From positions 164,875 to 228,874 of the forward strand of contig NZ_JAJUBC010000006.1 of NCBI RefSeq assembly GCF_028683095.1: 64,000 nt of DNA, in the 5' to 3' direction. The stretch's first letter is position 1. Every line of letters starts with the position of its first letter. A program made the translations under genes and the position numbers. Under the pieces are notes generated by a model that was given only the letters and a program-made list of their open reading frames with translations, did no database searches and was not told where the DNA came from. Positions 9,971 through 18,908 of the stretch are shown in pieces. This DNA is from Enterovibrio gelatinilyticus. Its GTDB lineage: Bacteria > Pseudomonadota > Gammaproteobacteria > Enterobacterales > Vibrionaceae.

Positions 9971-11113
9971 ATGAAAAAAATACTGTTAATCGTACCAGTG
10001 TCCACTTTAAAGTTTGGTTCTAGCACAACCGGTGGTGTTGATTCCGTATGCCAAATCATATTAAAAGATTTAGCGGAAGCTGAGTATAATGGGTATCAAA
10101 TTCGCATATTAGCTTTTGACCCGAAATCTAAGGTCAATGTAATTACCCCCATTGCTTCTTTATCACCAAATATCGATATTTTACACATTCCTATTCAAGG
10201 TAAAATAAAAGTAGTAAAAGTACCAAGCCTTTTAAATAATCTTATGCGTATAAAAAAAGAAATAAGAACTTTTAAGCCTGATATCGTACATTCCCATTTA
10301 GCACCTTGGTTGCTTGGTATTCGAGGGATAAAAACAGTATCGACTTTACATAGTTATAAAAAAATAGGGCGTAAACCTGTCTCATTTTTAAACGACCTAC
10401 TTTACGCAAAGCTCCTTCCTTGGTTGTGTGACTTTTATGTTGACCAATACACTTGCGTTGGAGATCTGCTTAAATCTGAACTGCAAAAACATGTGCATAC
10501 CCCAGTATCAATTATTAGTAATCCAGTAAATCCAGCATACTTTACAAACAATCATCGGCTTAACACCTCAAAAATTAAGTTAGTGACCTGTGCATTGCTC
10601 AGCCGAAAAAAGCGCATTGATGCGGTTATTAAGCTCGTCTCTCGTATGCATCGACAAGGGCTTAATATTGAATTAACGATAATTGGCCCAGTGGTAGACA
10701 ACCAATATGGTGAAGAATTAAAAGACCTTGTGAAGCAAGAAAAAACAGAACAATACATCACATTTACAGGGAGTAAAAATACAGATGAAATCATCACGTT
10801 ATATGCACAATCAGACGTGGGTATCTTTCTGTCTTCAGAGGAAACCTTTGGGCTTGCTCCTCTTGAAATGTTAGCCAGTGGCCTGCCTTTAATCTCGAGC
10901 TCCGTTGGCATTATCGCAGAGCGCCCCGACTTTTTTACCTCTATCGGCACCTGCATCATAGACCCAACCCAAGAAGACGCATCACTTTCTCAGGCAATGT
11001 CTTTTATCGACAAGCTTCCAGAAGTGGATTGTAATGCCTTAAAATATGAATTTTCCGTCAATGCGGTGAATAAGCAATATTTCCATATTTATAAGACGCT
11101 ATTAAATGCTTAA
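9971..11113 (+). CDS. Glycosyltransferase, family 4 (GT-B fold)
   Basis: Cytoplasmic glycosyltransferase of 380 residues that probably adds one sugar to the lipid-linked repeat unit. The N-terminal half has an N-terminal KILLIVPVSTL strand, FKPDIVHSHLAPW and ISNPVN. The C-terminal half has the EX7E signature in SSEETFGLAPLEMLASG (about 290-305), typical of GT4. The C-terminus overlaps the flippase gene by 8 bases, so the two are translationally coupled. Codon use is AT-rich compared with wecC before it. Donor and acceptor are unknown. Confidence 0.85.
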   Translation: MKKILLIVPVSTLKFGSSTTGGVDSVCQIILKDLAEAEYNGYQIRILAFDPKSKVNVITPIASLSPNIDILHIPIQGKIKVVKVPSLLNNLMRIKKEIRTFKPDIVHSHLAPWLLGIRGIKTVSTLHSYKKIGRKPVSFLNDLLYAKLLPWLCDFYVDQYTCVGDLLKSELQKHVHTPVSIISNPVNPAYFTNNHRLNTSKIKLVTCALLSRKKRIDAVIKLVSRMHRQGLNIELTIIGPVVDNQYGEELKDLVKQEKTEQYITFTGSKNTDEIITLYAQSDVGIFLSSEETFGLAPLEMLASGLPLISSSVGIIAERPDFFTSIGTCIIDPTQEDASLSQAMSFIDKLPEVDCNALKYEFSVNAVNKQYFHIYKTLLNA

Positions 11114-12536
11114 AACCTTACTTCATTATGCTCCGGTACAAATCGCTTCAGCACTGAGTGTATTTGTCTTAATTGCTTTACAAACCCGTCACCTAGGCGT
11201 TGAGGCTTACGGTGTTTTATCCGTATATTTGGTACTAGTAGAAATCACAAGAACGGTTTATTCCCAATGGCTAAATACCGCATTAATTCGACATTATCCA
11301 GGGGCGGATAAAACAGATAAACCCCTTTACGCTAGTGTTGTTTTTTCAGGTATTGTTGGATTATTTCTTCCTATCAGTATTCTTTTCACTCTGGCTTTAT
11401 TTGCTTTTTTTGAAGGGGTAACTTGGCTTAATTTAACCTCGCTACTTGGATTACTGGTGATTAAGTCTTTTTTCATTTATTTCCAAGAAATGGCCAGACT
11501 TAATGATCGCGTATCTCAATACCGAAGAGCAACAGCCTTACAATCAATCCTTTCAATGACATTCACTTGGCTATTACTTGAATATTCTCCATCAGTAGAC
11601 AGTGCCACATTTGGCTTAACGCTAAGCTATTTTGTATCACTTCCCCTAGTATGGTTTTTACCATCTAGAGCTTCACTCAACCAAGCAAAACCCGCCATAT
11701 CTACCTTGGTTAGTTATGGATTACCTCTCATGGTTTCTGGCTTAATTGGGGTTGCTGGATCACGTATTGACCGTTTTTTTATTGCCGACCAATTAGGGTA
11801 TACCGATGCAGGGGTTTACTCAGCACTATCAAATATGTTACTTGGTTTGATGGCGCTCGTATTCATGGTTGTCGCGCTTCCTCTCTACCCTGACCTTGCG
11901 CGTAAAGCCGATGATAAAGCTCAACTTTTCAATGCACACCAACGCTATCAAGCGATGATGTTAACTATCTCTCTTCCCGCGCTGATTGGATTATGTTTTA
12001 TTGCAGAACCTTTAATTCGATTATTTTTGGGGGAATCATACCTTTCAGCAGGAATACCTATTTTTTGGATATTAGCCTCCTCGGCTTTTATTTTTAACTT
12101 AAGAATGCATTACATCGATCATGGTTTACAGTTTGCCTCTCGCACCAATATATTACCTTTTATATTAGGTGCATCACTCTCTTTGAATGTCACCATGCTC
12201 TTTGTCTTACTACCTAGTTTAGGCTTATATGGTGCAGCCTATGCATCACTCATATGTAACGTAATTGCTTTAGTAATGTCTTTTGTATTCGCAAAAAAAG
12301 CAGGACATAAATATTTGATAAATAGTGAATTAATAAAAATTTTAGTTGCATCAGGAGGGATGGCTCTTACCCTGAGCTTAATCCGACAAACACCTCTTTG
12401 GGCAATATCTGATGCGTTACAAATCGCTATTTCAATCGCTGTGGGTATCCCTATGTTTGCACTATCCTCATTAGCAATGAATTTGATGGGTTCAAGAAGA
12501 TTGGTTAAAGATAAAATAAGTAAAGAAAATGCTTAG
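11106..12536 (+). CDS. Wzx-type polysaccharide flippase (MOP/MATE superfamily)
   Basis: Integral membrane protein of 476 residues with about 12-14 hydrophobic helices, beginning YAPVQIASALSVFVLIALQTR. It matches the layout of polysaccharide-specific MOP transporters. It would move the undecaprenyl-linked repeat unit to the periplasmic face. It overlaps the upstream glycosyltransferase by 8 bases and the downstream Wzy-like gene by 8 bases, so the three genes are tightly coupled. Such proteins vary greatly between strains. Confidence 0.85.
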   Translation: MLKTLLHYAPVQIASALSVFVLIALQTRHLGVEAYGVLSVYLVLVEITRTVYSQWLNTALIRHYPGADKTDKPLYASVVFSGIVGLFLPISILFTLALFAFFEGVTWLNLTSLLGLLVIKSFFIYFQEMARLNDRVSQYRRATALQSILSMTFTWLLLEYSPSVDSATFGLTLSYFVSLPLVWFLPSRASLNQAKPAISTLVSYGLPLMVSGLIGVAGSRIDRFFIADQLGYTDAGVYSALSNMLLGLMALVFMVVALPLYPDLARKADDKAQLFNAHQRYQAMMLTISLPALIGLCFIAEPLIRLFLGESYLSAGIPIFWILASSAFIFNLRMHYIDHGLQFASRTNILPFILGASLSLNVTMLFVLLPSLGLYGAAYASLICNVIALVMSFVFAKKAGHKYLINSELIKILVASGGMALTLSLIRQTPLWAISDALQIAISIAVGIPMFALSSLAMNLMGSRRLVKDKISKENA

Positions 12537-13731
12537 ACCCTATTTTATTTGCTCAGCAGTTATCATGCTCGCCTTCTTTTTAGGCGGTTATATGCTTGAA
12601 GGCATGGGAATACAGTACGTATCTGAAGGAGGAACTCCCTTATTAAAAATACATATTTACTCCTACATTATACTGCTAACGATTGGATTATTTACCTTAA
12701 AAGAAGGAATGAAAGAACAACTATTTTATTTAAATACGTTAGCAAAACCTTGGCTATTCTCTGTCACCATGGTGAGTTTTGTCATACTTTATGGTTTGTT
12801 CCGCTATGGTACATCGGGTATGGCTTATATTATCGACACCTTCCTTACACCTTTGTTATTTTTGCTATTGCTGTCTCGATTAAATACAGAAGAATGCCAA
12901 CGATTATTGTCTCTAATCGCTGGGCTTCTTCTGTTTAACTCCACCCTTGCTGTATTTGAATTTATAACCAGATCGCACCTTGTTGATGTTGAATTTTCAT
13001 CATTTTCTTACTTTCGTTCAACTGCATTATTAACCCACCCGTTAAATAATGCATTTATTACCGCTGGTCTAACGTTATTACTTTTCAATAAAACTTGCAT
13101 CCCTATTGTTATCTATCTTGCCATGATTTTATTGGCTATGTTTGCCTTCGGTGGACGCGCTGCAATAGGGGTTTTGTTGCTATCATCATCCATTGCTTGT
13201 GTTCCTTACGTATTTCGATTTTTCACTCAAGGAATTAAAATAAGCAAGCAGCGATTAGCGGCCATGCTTTGTCTATTTTACTTTTCAAGCATTTTTGTTG
13301 GCATTGCTCTTATAGAAAGCGGGATATCAGAAAGGATAATGAGTAAACTGCATATTGATGGAAGTGCCTCAGCAAGATTCACGGTATTTTACTTATTGGA
13401 TCAACTCTCACCTAGTGAGTGGTTTTGGGGAGCATCGAATAATTTACAAAGTGCCATTGAGTTATACTTAGGGATCTCTGTGATAGAAAATTTTATTATT
13501 GCATGGATATATAAATTTGGTCTTATCGGAACGCTACCTTTACTTTCAATGTTATTAATAACTCTATTTTCTCTTGCAATAAAAGCTCGTGGCCTTGCTT
13601 TCTTATCTATCTTAACTTTTTTAATTGTTTCTATATCAAACAACTCTCTTTCAACAAAAACACCTGCATTACTTTTTATGTTCTCTGCCTTATACCTTTG
13701 TTTTAGATTACGCGAAAAAGTTAAGATTTAG
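12529..13731 (+). CDS. Wzy-like polysaccharide polymerase (probable)
   Basis: Hydrophobic protein of 400 residues with about 10-12 predicted helices and a larger loop near LDQLSPSEWFWGASNN. It sits directly after Wzx. Wzy polymerases have little sequence conservation, so the call rests on topology, length and position. It would join flipped repeat units in the periplasm. A second protein of the O-antigen polymerase/ligase class lies at 23925-25352. The base composition is among the most AT-rich of the locus. Confidence 0.7.
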   Translation: MLRPYFICSAVIMLAFFLGGYMLEGMGIQYVSEGGTPLLKIHIYSYIILLTIGLFTLKEGMKEQLFYLNTLAKPWLFSVTMVSFVILYGLFRYGTSGMAYIIDTFLTPLLFLLLLSRLNTEECQRLLSLIAGLLLFNSTLAVFEFITRSHLVDVEFSSFSYFRSTALLTHPLNNAFITAGLTLLLFNKTCIPIVIYLAMILLAMFAFGGRAAIGVLLLSSSIACVPYVFRFFTQGIKISKQRLAAMLCLFYFSSIFVGIALIESGISERIMSKLHIDGSASARFTVFYLLDQLSPSEWFWGASNNLQSAIELYLGISVIENFIIAWIYKFGLIGTLPLLSMLLITLFSLAIKARGLAFLSILTFLIVSISNNSLSTKTPALLFMFSALYLCFRLREKVKI

Positions 13732-13768
13732 ACTCTCCACTAAATTCTTAAAATTTGAAGAGATACTT

Positions 13769-14269
13769 ATGCCAAACGCAATTTTTTTCTATCGCATAGC
13801 ACGATGGCTTCACTTAAAGAAAGTTCCTTTTCTACCAAAAATCATTCAACTATTAATTTTTGTACTATACAATTCAAAATTACCTCCAACAGCAGATATT
13901 GGGAAAGATTCATTTTTGGTAGTAAAAGGGATCGGCGTCGTTATTATTGATAATGCAAAACTAGGTCAACGATGCCGAATTGGTATTGGCTGTAAAATCG
14001 TTGGCAAAGGCCCTTATAAAAAAGTACCAAATATAGGTAATGATGTTTTTCTAGGCCCTGGCTCAGTCATTGTTGGGCCTGTTGAGATAGGAAATAAGGT
14101 TATTATTGCACCTAACTCAGTTGTCACTAAAAGTGTTCCAAGTGGATCCATTGTTGGAGGAATACCTGCCAAAATCATTGGGAACATTCACGATTTAGAA
14201 TATGACATTTTAAAAAATGAAAGTTACCTGGATGACATAGCTCCATATATGTCCACAAATAAGGACTGA
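13769..14269 (+). CDS. Serine-acetyltransferase-like hexapeptide acyltransferase
   Basis: A 166-residue left-handed beta-helix enzyme that probably O-acetylates a sugar. The C-terminal half shows hexapeptide periodicity (IGNDVFLGPGSVIVGPVEIG, then VIIAPNSVVTKSVP) and ends in the usual GIPAKIIG turn. The N-terminal region is short and hydrophobic, as in EpsH/CysE-like polysaccharide enzymes. The frame is open farther upstream inside the Wzy gene. I choose the ATG at 13769 because GAAGAG lies 7 bases before it and the family starts here. The next gene starts 1 base after the stop. Confidence 0.82.
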   Translation: MPNAIFFYRIARWLHLKKVPFLPKIIQLLIFVLYNSKLPPTADIGKDSFLVVKGIGVVIIDNAKLGQRCRIGIGCKIVGKGPYKKVPNIGNDVFLGPGSVIVGPVEIGNKVIIAPNSVVTKSVPSGSIVGGIPAKIIGNIHDLEYDILKNESYLDDIAPYMSTNKD

Positions 14270-14270
14270 A

Positions 14271-15614
14271 ATGTTTACGAAAAACATATATCAAAAATCA
14301 CCTATCCCTATCCAAAATGGATTATTATCTTGTAGAGCATTGATTAGAAAAATATTAAGAGAGGGAAAGGATCAATTCATTCTTTTAAACGATATTCAAA
14401 AGAATGAATTCGATGCATCTGTAATGAGATCGTTTGTTGATACTCAATTAACTCATACATTGGTACAAGCCACAAAACACGTTCCATTTTACAAACGCAC
14501 CATGGTATCAACAACTTATAATCTTGCTGATTTCCCAATAATAAGTAAAGTGGAGATTAGAGAACATGCAGATAATTTCTTATCTGACAATCATCGCGGT
14601 GTTATCGTCTCTGGAGCAACAAGCGGTACAACGGGCACACCATTAGTTATTAGACAAGATATGACCTCAGTGATTCGAGAGCAAGCGTTTGTAGCTCGAC
14701 ATCTTAACTGGGCAGGATTTAAAGCTGGCGATAAACGAGCATGGATCCGTGGTGACATGATAGTGCCACCAGACCAAAAAGAAGGACCTTTTTGGCGTTA
14801 TTCTTGGTTTGAAAAAATCATAATGCTATCTTCTTTTCATATGTCACCGAAGAACTTGAAAAAATATATTGATGCAATGGTGAATTATGGCGTAGATATT
14901 ATACAGGCATACCCATCCTCTATTGTTACATTAGCGAAATATTTGGAAGTTAATGATCAATACTACCCAGGAAACCTCAAATCAATCGTAACCTCTTCTG
15001 AGTCCTTAAGTAGCGAAGACAGACAACTTCTAGAGAAGCGATTTAAATGTAAAGTTTTCGACTGGTATGGCCTCTTTGAGCGAGTAGCAGCCATCGGAAA
15101 TTGCGAACATGGTCGTTATCATATAATCAGTGATTACTCTCACGTAGAACTTATTGATGTTGGAAATGGCCGACATGAAATTGTTGGCACTAATTTCAAT
15201 AATGATCTTCAACCACTTATTCGCTACCGAACCGGCGACTATGTATATCTTTCTGATGAAAAGCAATGTCCTTGTGGGCGTGTCTTCCCCATCATAGATC
15301 GGATCGAAGGTCGCATCGGAGACTACCTAATTGGAGAAGATGGACAAAGAGTTCACATATTGAACCATATACCGAAAGGTGTGGAAGGCCTGTTAGCAAC
15401 ACAGTTCTTGCAAAGTGTATGGAACCATATAGAAGTCGAAGCAGTCGTCGACCCCTTAATCTTTGATGATAAGCAACAGCAGATATTAATTAATAACACA
15501 AAAGCCCGCTTAGGTAAGTCAATGGAAATATCGGTAAAAATAGTTGAAAAAATACAGAAGACCAAGAATGGGAAGACTCGCCAAGCAATTTGCACTATTG
15601 AGGAATCACTGTGA
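14271..15614 (+). CDS. PaaK/CapK-like adenylate-forming enzyme in the polysaccharide locus
   Basis: A 447-residue member of the phenylacetate-CoA ligase-like ANL family. The P-loop-like nucleotide motif is SGATSGTTGTPLVI (about 113). A middle motif TSSESLSSEDRQLL is followed by VFDWYGLFERVAAIGNCEHG, then LIRYRTGDY and a Cys-containing CPCGR. Such CapK/WbpX-associated proteins occur in capsule and O-antigen clusters, where their substrate is mostly unknown. They may activate a carboxylic acid for attachment to a sugar. It sits between an acetyltransferase and a glycosyltransferase, with 1-base spacing upstream and a 4-base overlap downstream. Family is secure, substrate is not. Confidence 0.82.
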   Translation: MFTKNIYQKSPIPIQNGLLSCRALIRKILREGKDQFILLNDIQKNEFDASVMRSFVDTQLTHTLVQATKHVPFYKRTMVSTTYNLADFPIISKVEIREHADNFLSDNHRGVIVSGATSGTTGTPLVIRQDMTSVIREQAFVARHLNWAGFKAGDKRAWIRGDMIVPPDQKEGPFWRYSWFEKIIMLSSFHMSPKNLKKYIDAMVNYGVDIIQAYPSSIVTLAKYLEVNDQYYPGNLKSIVTSSESLSSEDRQLLEKRFKCKVFDWYGLFERVAAIGNCEHGRYHIISDYSHVELIDVGNGRHEIVGTNFNNDLQPLIRYRTGDYVYLSDEKQCPCGRVFPIIDRIEGRIGDYLIGEDGQRVHILNHIPKGVEGLLATQFLQSVWNHIEVEAVVDPLIFDDKQQQILINNTKARLGKSMEISVKIVEKIQKTKNGKTRQAICTIEESL

Positions 15615-16684
15615 AACGTATGATTAACATCACTGTTGCTACAGGTATGCAGGAGATGGGCGGGATTGCAACAGTACTGAATGTATTAAATGATGGTTTT
15701 TTTCAGAAGTGGGATATGAAATTTGTCACCTCACATACGAATAAATCACTATTTTTTGGTGCAAATAAGCTATTTTTATTTGCTACCGCAGTGTTTAAAT
15801 TGACCTATCTTCTCTCTTTCTACAATGTTGGTATTGTCCATATACACATGGCATCGAGAGGAAGTTATTTCAGAAAGTCTCTATTTGTTCGATTGGCAAA
15901 ATTATATAATGCAAAGGTTGTTCTCCACCTTCATGGAGCAGAGTTTCAAAATTTTTATGTTTGTGAATGCAACGCCAATAAACAGTTACGCATTAGGCAA
16001 ACATTCAATCTGAGTGATGTCGTTATTGTATTGTCAAGTCAATGGTTATCATGGATGAAAACCATTATTGACAATCCAAGTAAAGCCCGGGTTGTTTACA
16101 ATTCCGTTAGTTCATTGGAAATTGATCGGTCTCATGCAGAGCAAGGGTTAATACTATTTCTTGGTCGGCTCGGAAAAAGAAAAGGAGTTAAGGATCTGAT
16201 TGATGCTTTTTCGATTGTTTTGAAAGATATCCCTCATGCTCGATTAGCTTTAGGAGGTGATGGAGATATCGCAGAATTCAAACATCAGGTAGCTTCTTTG
16301 GGGATATCTAACAATGTTGATTTTCTTGGTTGGATATCAGGTAAGGAAAAAGAAACGTGGTTAAGTAAAGCGGATATATATTGTTTGCCTAGTTACAATG
16401 AAGGCTTTCCAATGGGTGTCATAGAGGCAATGTCTGCAAGAGTCCCTATTGTAGCTTCGACAGCAGGTGGTATCCCAGACGCTATTGAACACGGCTTGGA
16501 AGGCCTTCTAGTTCAACCCGGTGATATTGATACTCTTGCATCTCATTTACAACTCCTCATTGATAATCGCCAGACCAACGCAGAATTTTCTCAATCCGCC
16601 CATTTAAAATTTGGCAATTCATTCAGTAAGAAGGCAGTTTTCCCTAAATTAGATTCTATCTATAAAGAGCTATTGGACGTATGA
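15611..16684 (+). CDS. Glycosyltransferase, family 4
   Basis: A 357-residue GT-B enzyme. It has an N-terminal glycine-rich acceptor region (MQEMGGIATVLN), VHIHMASRGSYFRKS, then ILFLGRLGKRKGVKDLIDAF and the donor-binding EX7E motif in YNEGFPMGVIEAMSA (about 260), followed by VPIVASTAGGIPDAI. It probably adds a sugar during repeat-unit assembly on the cytoplasmic face. The GTG start overlaps the preceding stop codon; an in-frame ATG three codons later is an alternative. It overlaps the next gene by 4 bases. Confidence 0.88.
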   Translation: MKRMINITVATGMQEMGGIATVLNVLNDGFFQKWDMKFVTSHTNKSLFFGANKLFLFATAVFKLTYLLSFYNVGIVHIHMASRGSYFRKSLFVRLAKLYNAKVVLHLHGAEFQNFYVCECNANKQLRIRQTFNLSDVVIVLSSQWLSWMKTIIDNPSKARVVYNSVSSLEIDRSHAEQGLILFLGRLGKRKGVKDLIDAFSIVLKDIPHARLALGGDGDIAEFKHQVASLGISNNVDFLGWISGKEKETWLSKADIYCLPSYNEGFPMGVIEAMSARVPIVASTAGGIPDAIEHGLEGLLVQPGDIDTLASHLQLLIDNRQTNAEFSQSAHLKFGNSFSKKAVFPKLDSIYKELLDV

Positions 16685-17880
16685 AATCTAGACAACAATT
16701 ACAAAACCATATCCCTACAATAATAATGAATCAAGCAAAGAAAAACGATTTCTCCGGATACGATCCTTTCGATGGCCTAAACAGTGTATTTTTCTCTCTA
16801 TTCCCTAGATTAAAAAAAGGATTTTTTGGTCTTGCATGGACACAACTACACAAACGTCTAGCGATAAACCTGCGCCCTTTATTTGGTATTAGACCTAAGC
16901 GAAATCCAAAGGGCATCGGTTTATTTATTTTGGGCTTGCTAGAAAACTATAAAGCAACAGGTGATAAAATATACTTAGCCGAGGCGACTCATCTAGCCGA
17001 TTGGTTGTTAACCAAGCAAAGTGATGTGGCCATTTGGCAACACAGTTGTTGGGGATATCATTTCGATTGGAATGCTCGCGCTTTCTTCGTTCCCAAAGGC
17101 AAACCAAATGTTATTACGACGATCTATGTAGCGCAGGCTCTGTATGCATTAAGTCAGGTAACTGAAAACACAAAATACCTGGAGCCAGCTTTAGATAGTG
17201 CTCATTTCATAGTCAAGCATTTATACACTGAGCATGAAGGCCGCCAATTCTTTGCCTATATTCCTGGTGAAGAAGCGTTTGTTCACAATGCAAGCCTTTG
17301 GGGAGCTGCATGGGTTGCGAAGGTAGCCTCGTTAACCGGTAACGATAGCTACAAGGAATTAGCACTAAAAGCTGCAAGGCAATCGATAAAAGAGCAAAGT
17401 AACGATGGATCATGGGTCTATGGTTCCCGCCACCATCATCAGTTTATAGACGGATTTCACACTGGCTATAACTTAGAAGCACTTTGGATGCTGAGCGATG
17501 CGCTTAGTACTCAAGAATTCCAAGCATCAATAGAAAAAGGACTCGATTACTACAAGCAGCACTTGTTCGAGCAAGATGGGACAGCCAAATATTATAACAA
17601 CAATCGTTATCCTCTTGATATGCATAGTGTCTCGCAGGCAATAATCACATTATTGAAAGTTGGTAGAACCCAAGACGATATAGATCTAGCTAAAAAAATC
17701 ATCTATCGTTCATTCGATACTTTATATTTACCTCGTAAGCAACGTTTTATTTACCAAAAGAATAAATTGTTCACAAACAACGTCGATTATCTTCGATGGA
17801 CGCAAGCATGGGTTTATTATTCTTTATCTTTCTTTAATAGTGAAACATCTAACTATATAAATAAAACTGAACCTAAATAA
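16681..17880 (+). CDS. (alpha/alpha)-barrel polysaccharide biosynthesis protein (VpsJ-like, uncertain)
   Basis: 399 residues without signal peptide or membrane segment. The sequence shows repeated helical hairpins with aromatic-rich loops (HSCWGYHFDWNAR, NDGSWVYG, FHTGYNLEALWML, YNNNRYPLDMHSVSQA), the pattern of six-hairpin toroid glycosidase/lyase/epimerase folds. Proteins of this type occur in polysaccharide loci, including vps, and some public annotations give them misleading names. It may be a cytoplasmic polymer-modifying or glucuronyl-epimerase-like enzyme, but I cannot name the reaction. The start codon overlaps the upstream stop (ATGA). It is the last gene of the tightly coupled core, and a 213-base gap follows. 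Confidence 0.6.
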   Translation: MKSRQQLQNHIPTIIMNQAKKNDFSGYDPFDGLNSVFFSLFPRLKKGFFGLAWTQLHKRLAINLRPLFGIRPKRNPKGIGLFILGLLENYKATGDKIYLAEATHLADWLLTKQSDVAIWQHSCWGYHFDWNARAFFVPKGKPNVITTIYVAQALYALSQVTENTKYLEPALDSAHFIVKHLYTEHEGRQFFAYIPGEEAFVHNASLWGAAWVAKVASLTGNDSYKELALKAARQSIKEQSNDGSWVYGSRHHHQFIDGFHTGYNLEALWMLSDALSTQEFQASIEKGLDYYKQHLFEQDGTAKYYNNNRYPLDMHSVSQAIITLLKVGRTQDDIDLAKKIIYRSFDTLYLPRKQRFIYQKNKLFTNNVDYLRWTQAWVYYSLSFFNSETSNYINKTEPK

Positions 17881-17954
17881 TTCAGCAGTCATTGTAAAAT
17901 TGTCGGTTTACTGTTATCGATTTTAGCCATCCATTATAAAAAACCTCATACTCC

Positions 17955-17982
17955 TTGACAATTAAAGCTCTGATTTTATTGG
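17955..17982 (+). promoter_or_regulatory. Possible internal promoter before the WecG-family gene
   Basis: A perfect -35 TTGACA is followed after 16 bases by TATTGG, a poor -10. It lies in the 213-base gap between the core genes and the WecG-family gene, the largest gap in this half of the locus. Weak support only. Confidence 0.25.
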
Positions 17983-18093
17983 CGTAAAGTCCATATAGCA
18001 CTCCATAAAAATCAACCATACAAAATCACTGCTGAATAACTTCTGTTTATTATTTTTTTCTCAATCACTAACTAATATCATTTCGGGCTGTTT

Positions 18094-18828
18094 ATGAAAC
18101 GTATTGAATTCTTAGAAACTCCTATGGATATTTCAACAATGTCCGACACTGTTTCTCATATTGAATCAAAAATTATCAAGGGCGAATTTATTCAGCATGT
18201 TGTCGTTAACGTCGCAAAGATCGTTAACATGCGAAAAAATCCCACATTAGCTGAATCCGTCAGAGAATGTGATGTGATTAATATCGATGGCATGGGTGTC
18301 GTTTTCGGAGCAAGATTTTTAGGGCACACAGTACCAGAACGCGTGGCAGGAATAGACCTATTTCATCAGTTATTGGAGATGAGCGTATATCGGGGCTTTC
18401 CTATTTTCTTGTTAGGTGCAACGCAAGAGGTCGTCTCTACAACGAACAAAAAACTCCTTGAAATGTACCCTGACCTCAATATCGCTGGATTTCATGACGG
18501 TTACTTTTGGCATAATGAACAAGAGGTTGTGAATAAGATCAGAGAGTCAGGTGCAAAACTACTTTTCGTTGCGATAACCTCACCTAAAAAAGAAAATTTC
18601 ATTAATAAGTGGAAAGATCAGCTTGGTGTAGATTTCGTTATGGGTGTAGGTGGCACTTTCGATGTGGTCGCTGGAAAAGTCAGTCGCGCTCCAACATGGA
18701 TGCAAGAGGCTGGTTTAGAGTGGCTATACCGTGTATTTCAAGAACCTCGTCGTATGTGGAAGCGATACTTGGTAACAAATTCAAAGTATGCATTACTACT
18801 TATGAAAGAAAGGTTCTCAAGCAAATAA
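18094..18828 (+). CDS. WecG/TagA/CpsF family glycosyltransferase
   Basis: A 244-residue GT26 enzyme. The characteristic blocks are VVVNVAKIVNMRKNP, the catalytic-Asp region CDVINIDGMGVVFGAR, PERVAGIDL, FLLGAT, LNIAGFHDGYF, LFVAITSPKKENF, GVGGTFDVVAGKVSRAP and GLEWLYRVFQEPRRMW. Known members transfer ManNAcA (WecG) or ManNAc (TagA) to a lipid-linked acceptor. Because wecB and wecC are in the same locus, ManNAcA is the likeliest donor (inference). A possible promoter lies in the gap upstream. Confidence 0.93.
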   Translation: MKRIEFLETPMDISTMSDTVSHIESKIIKGEFIQHVVVNVAKIVNMRKNPTLAESVRECDVINIDGMGVVFGARFLGHTVPERVAGIDLFHQLLEMSVYRGFPIFLLGATQEVVSTTNKKLLEMYPDLNIAGFHDGYFWHNEQEVVNKIRESGAKLLFVAITSPKKENFINKWKDQLGVDFVMGVGGTFDVVAGKVSRAPTWMQEAGLEWLYRVFQEPRRMWKRYLVTNSKYALLLMKERFSSK

Positions 18829-18908
18829 CTATCAGTCATATGGTCTATTGTAGTCTCATATCTATGTTTAATAGGCTTACTTCATATTTGTCTATTCAAG
18901 GAAAACTA

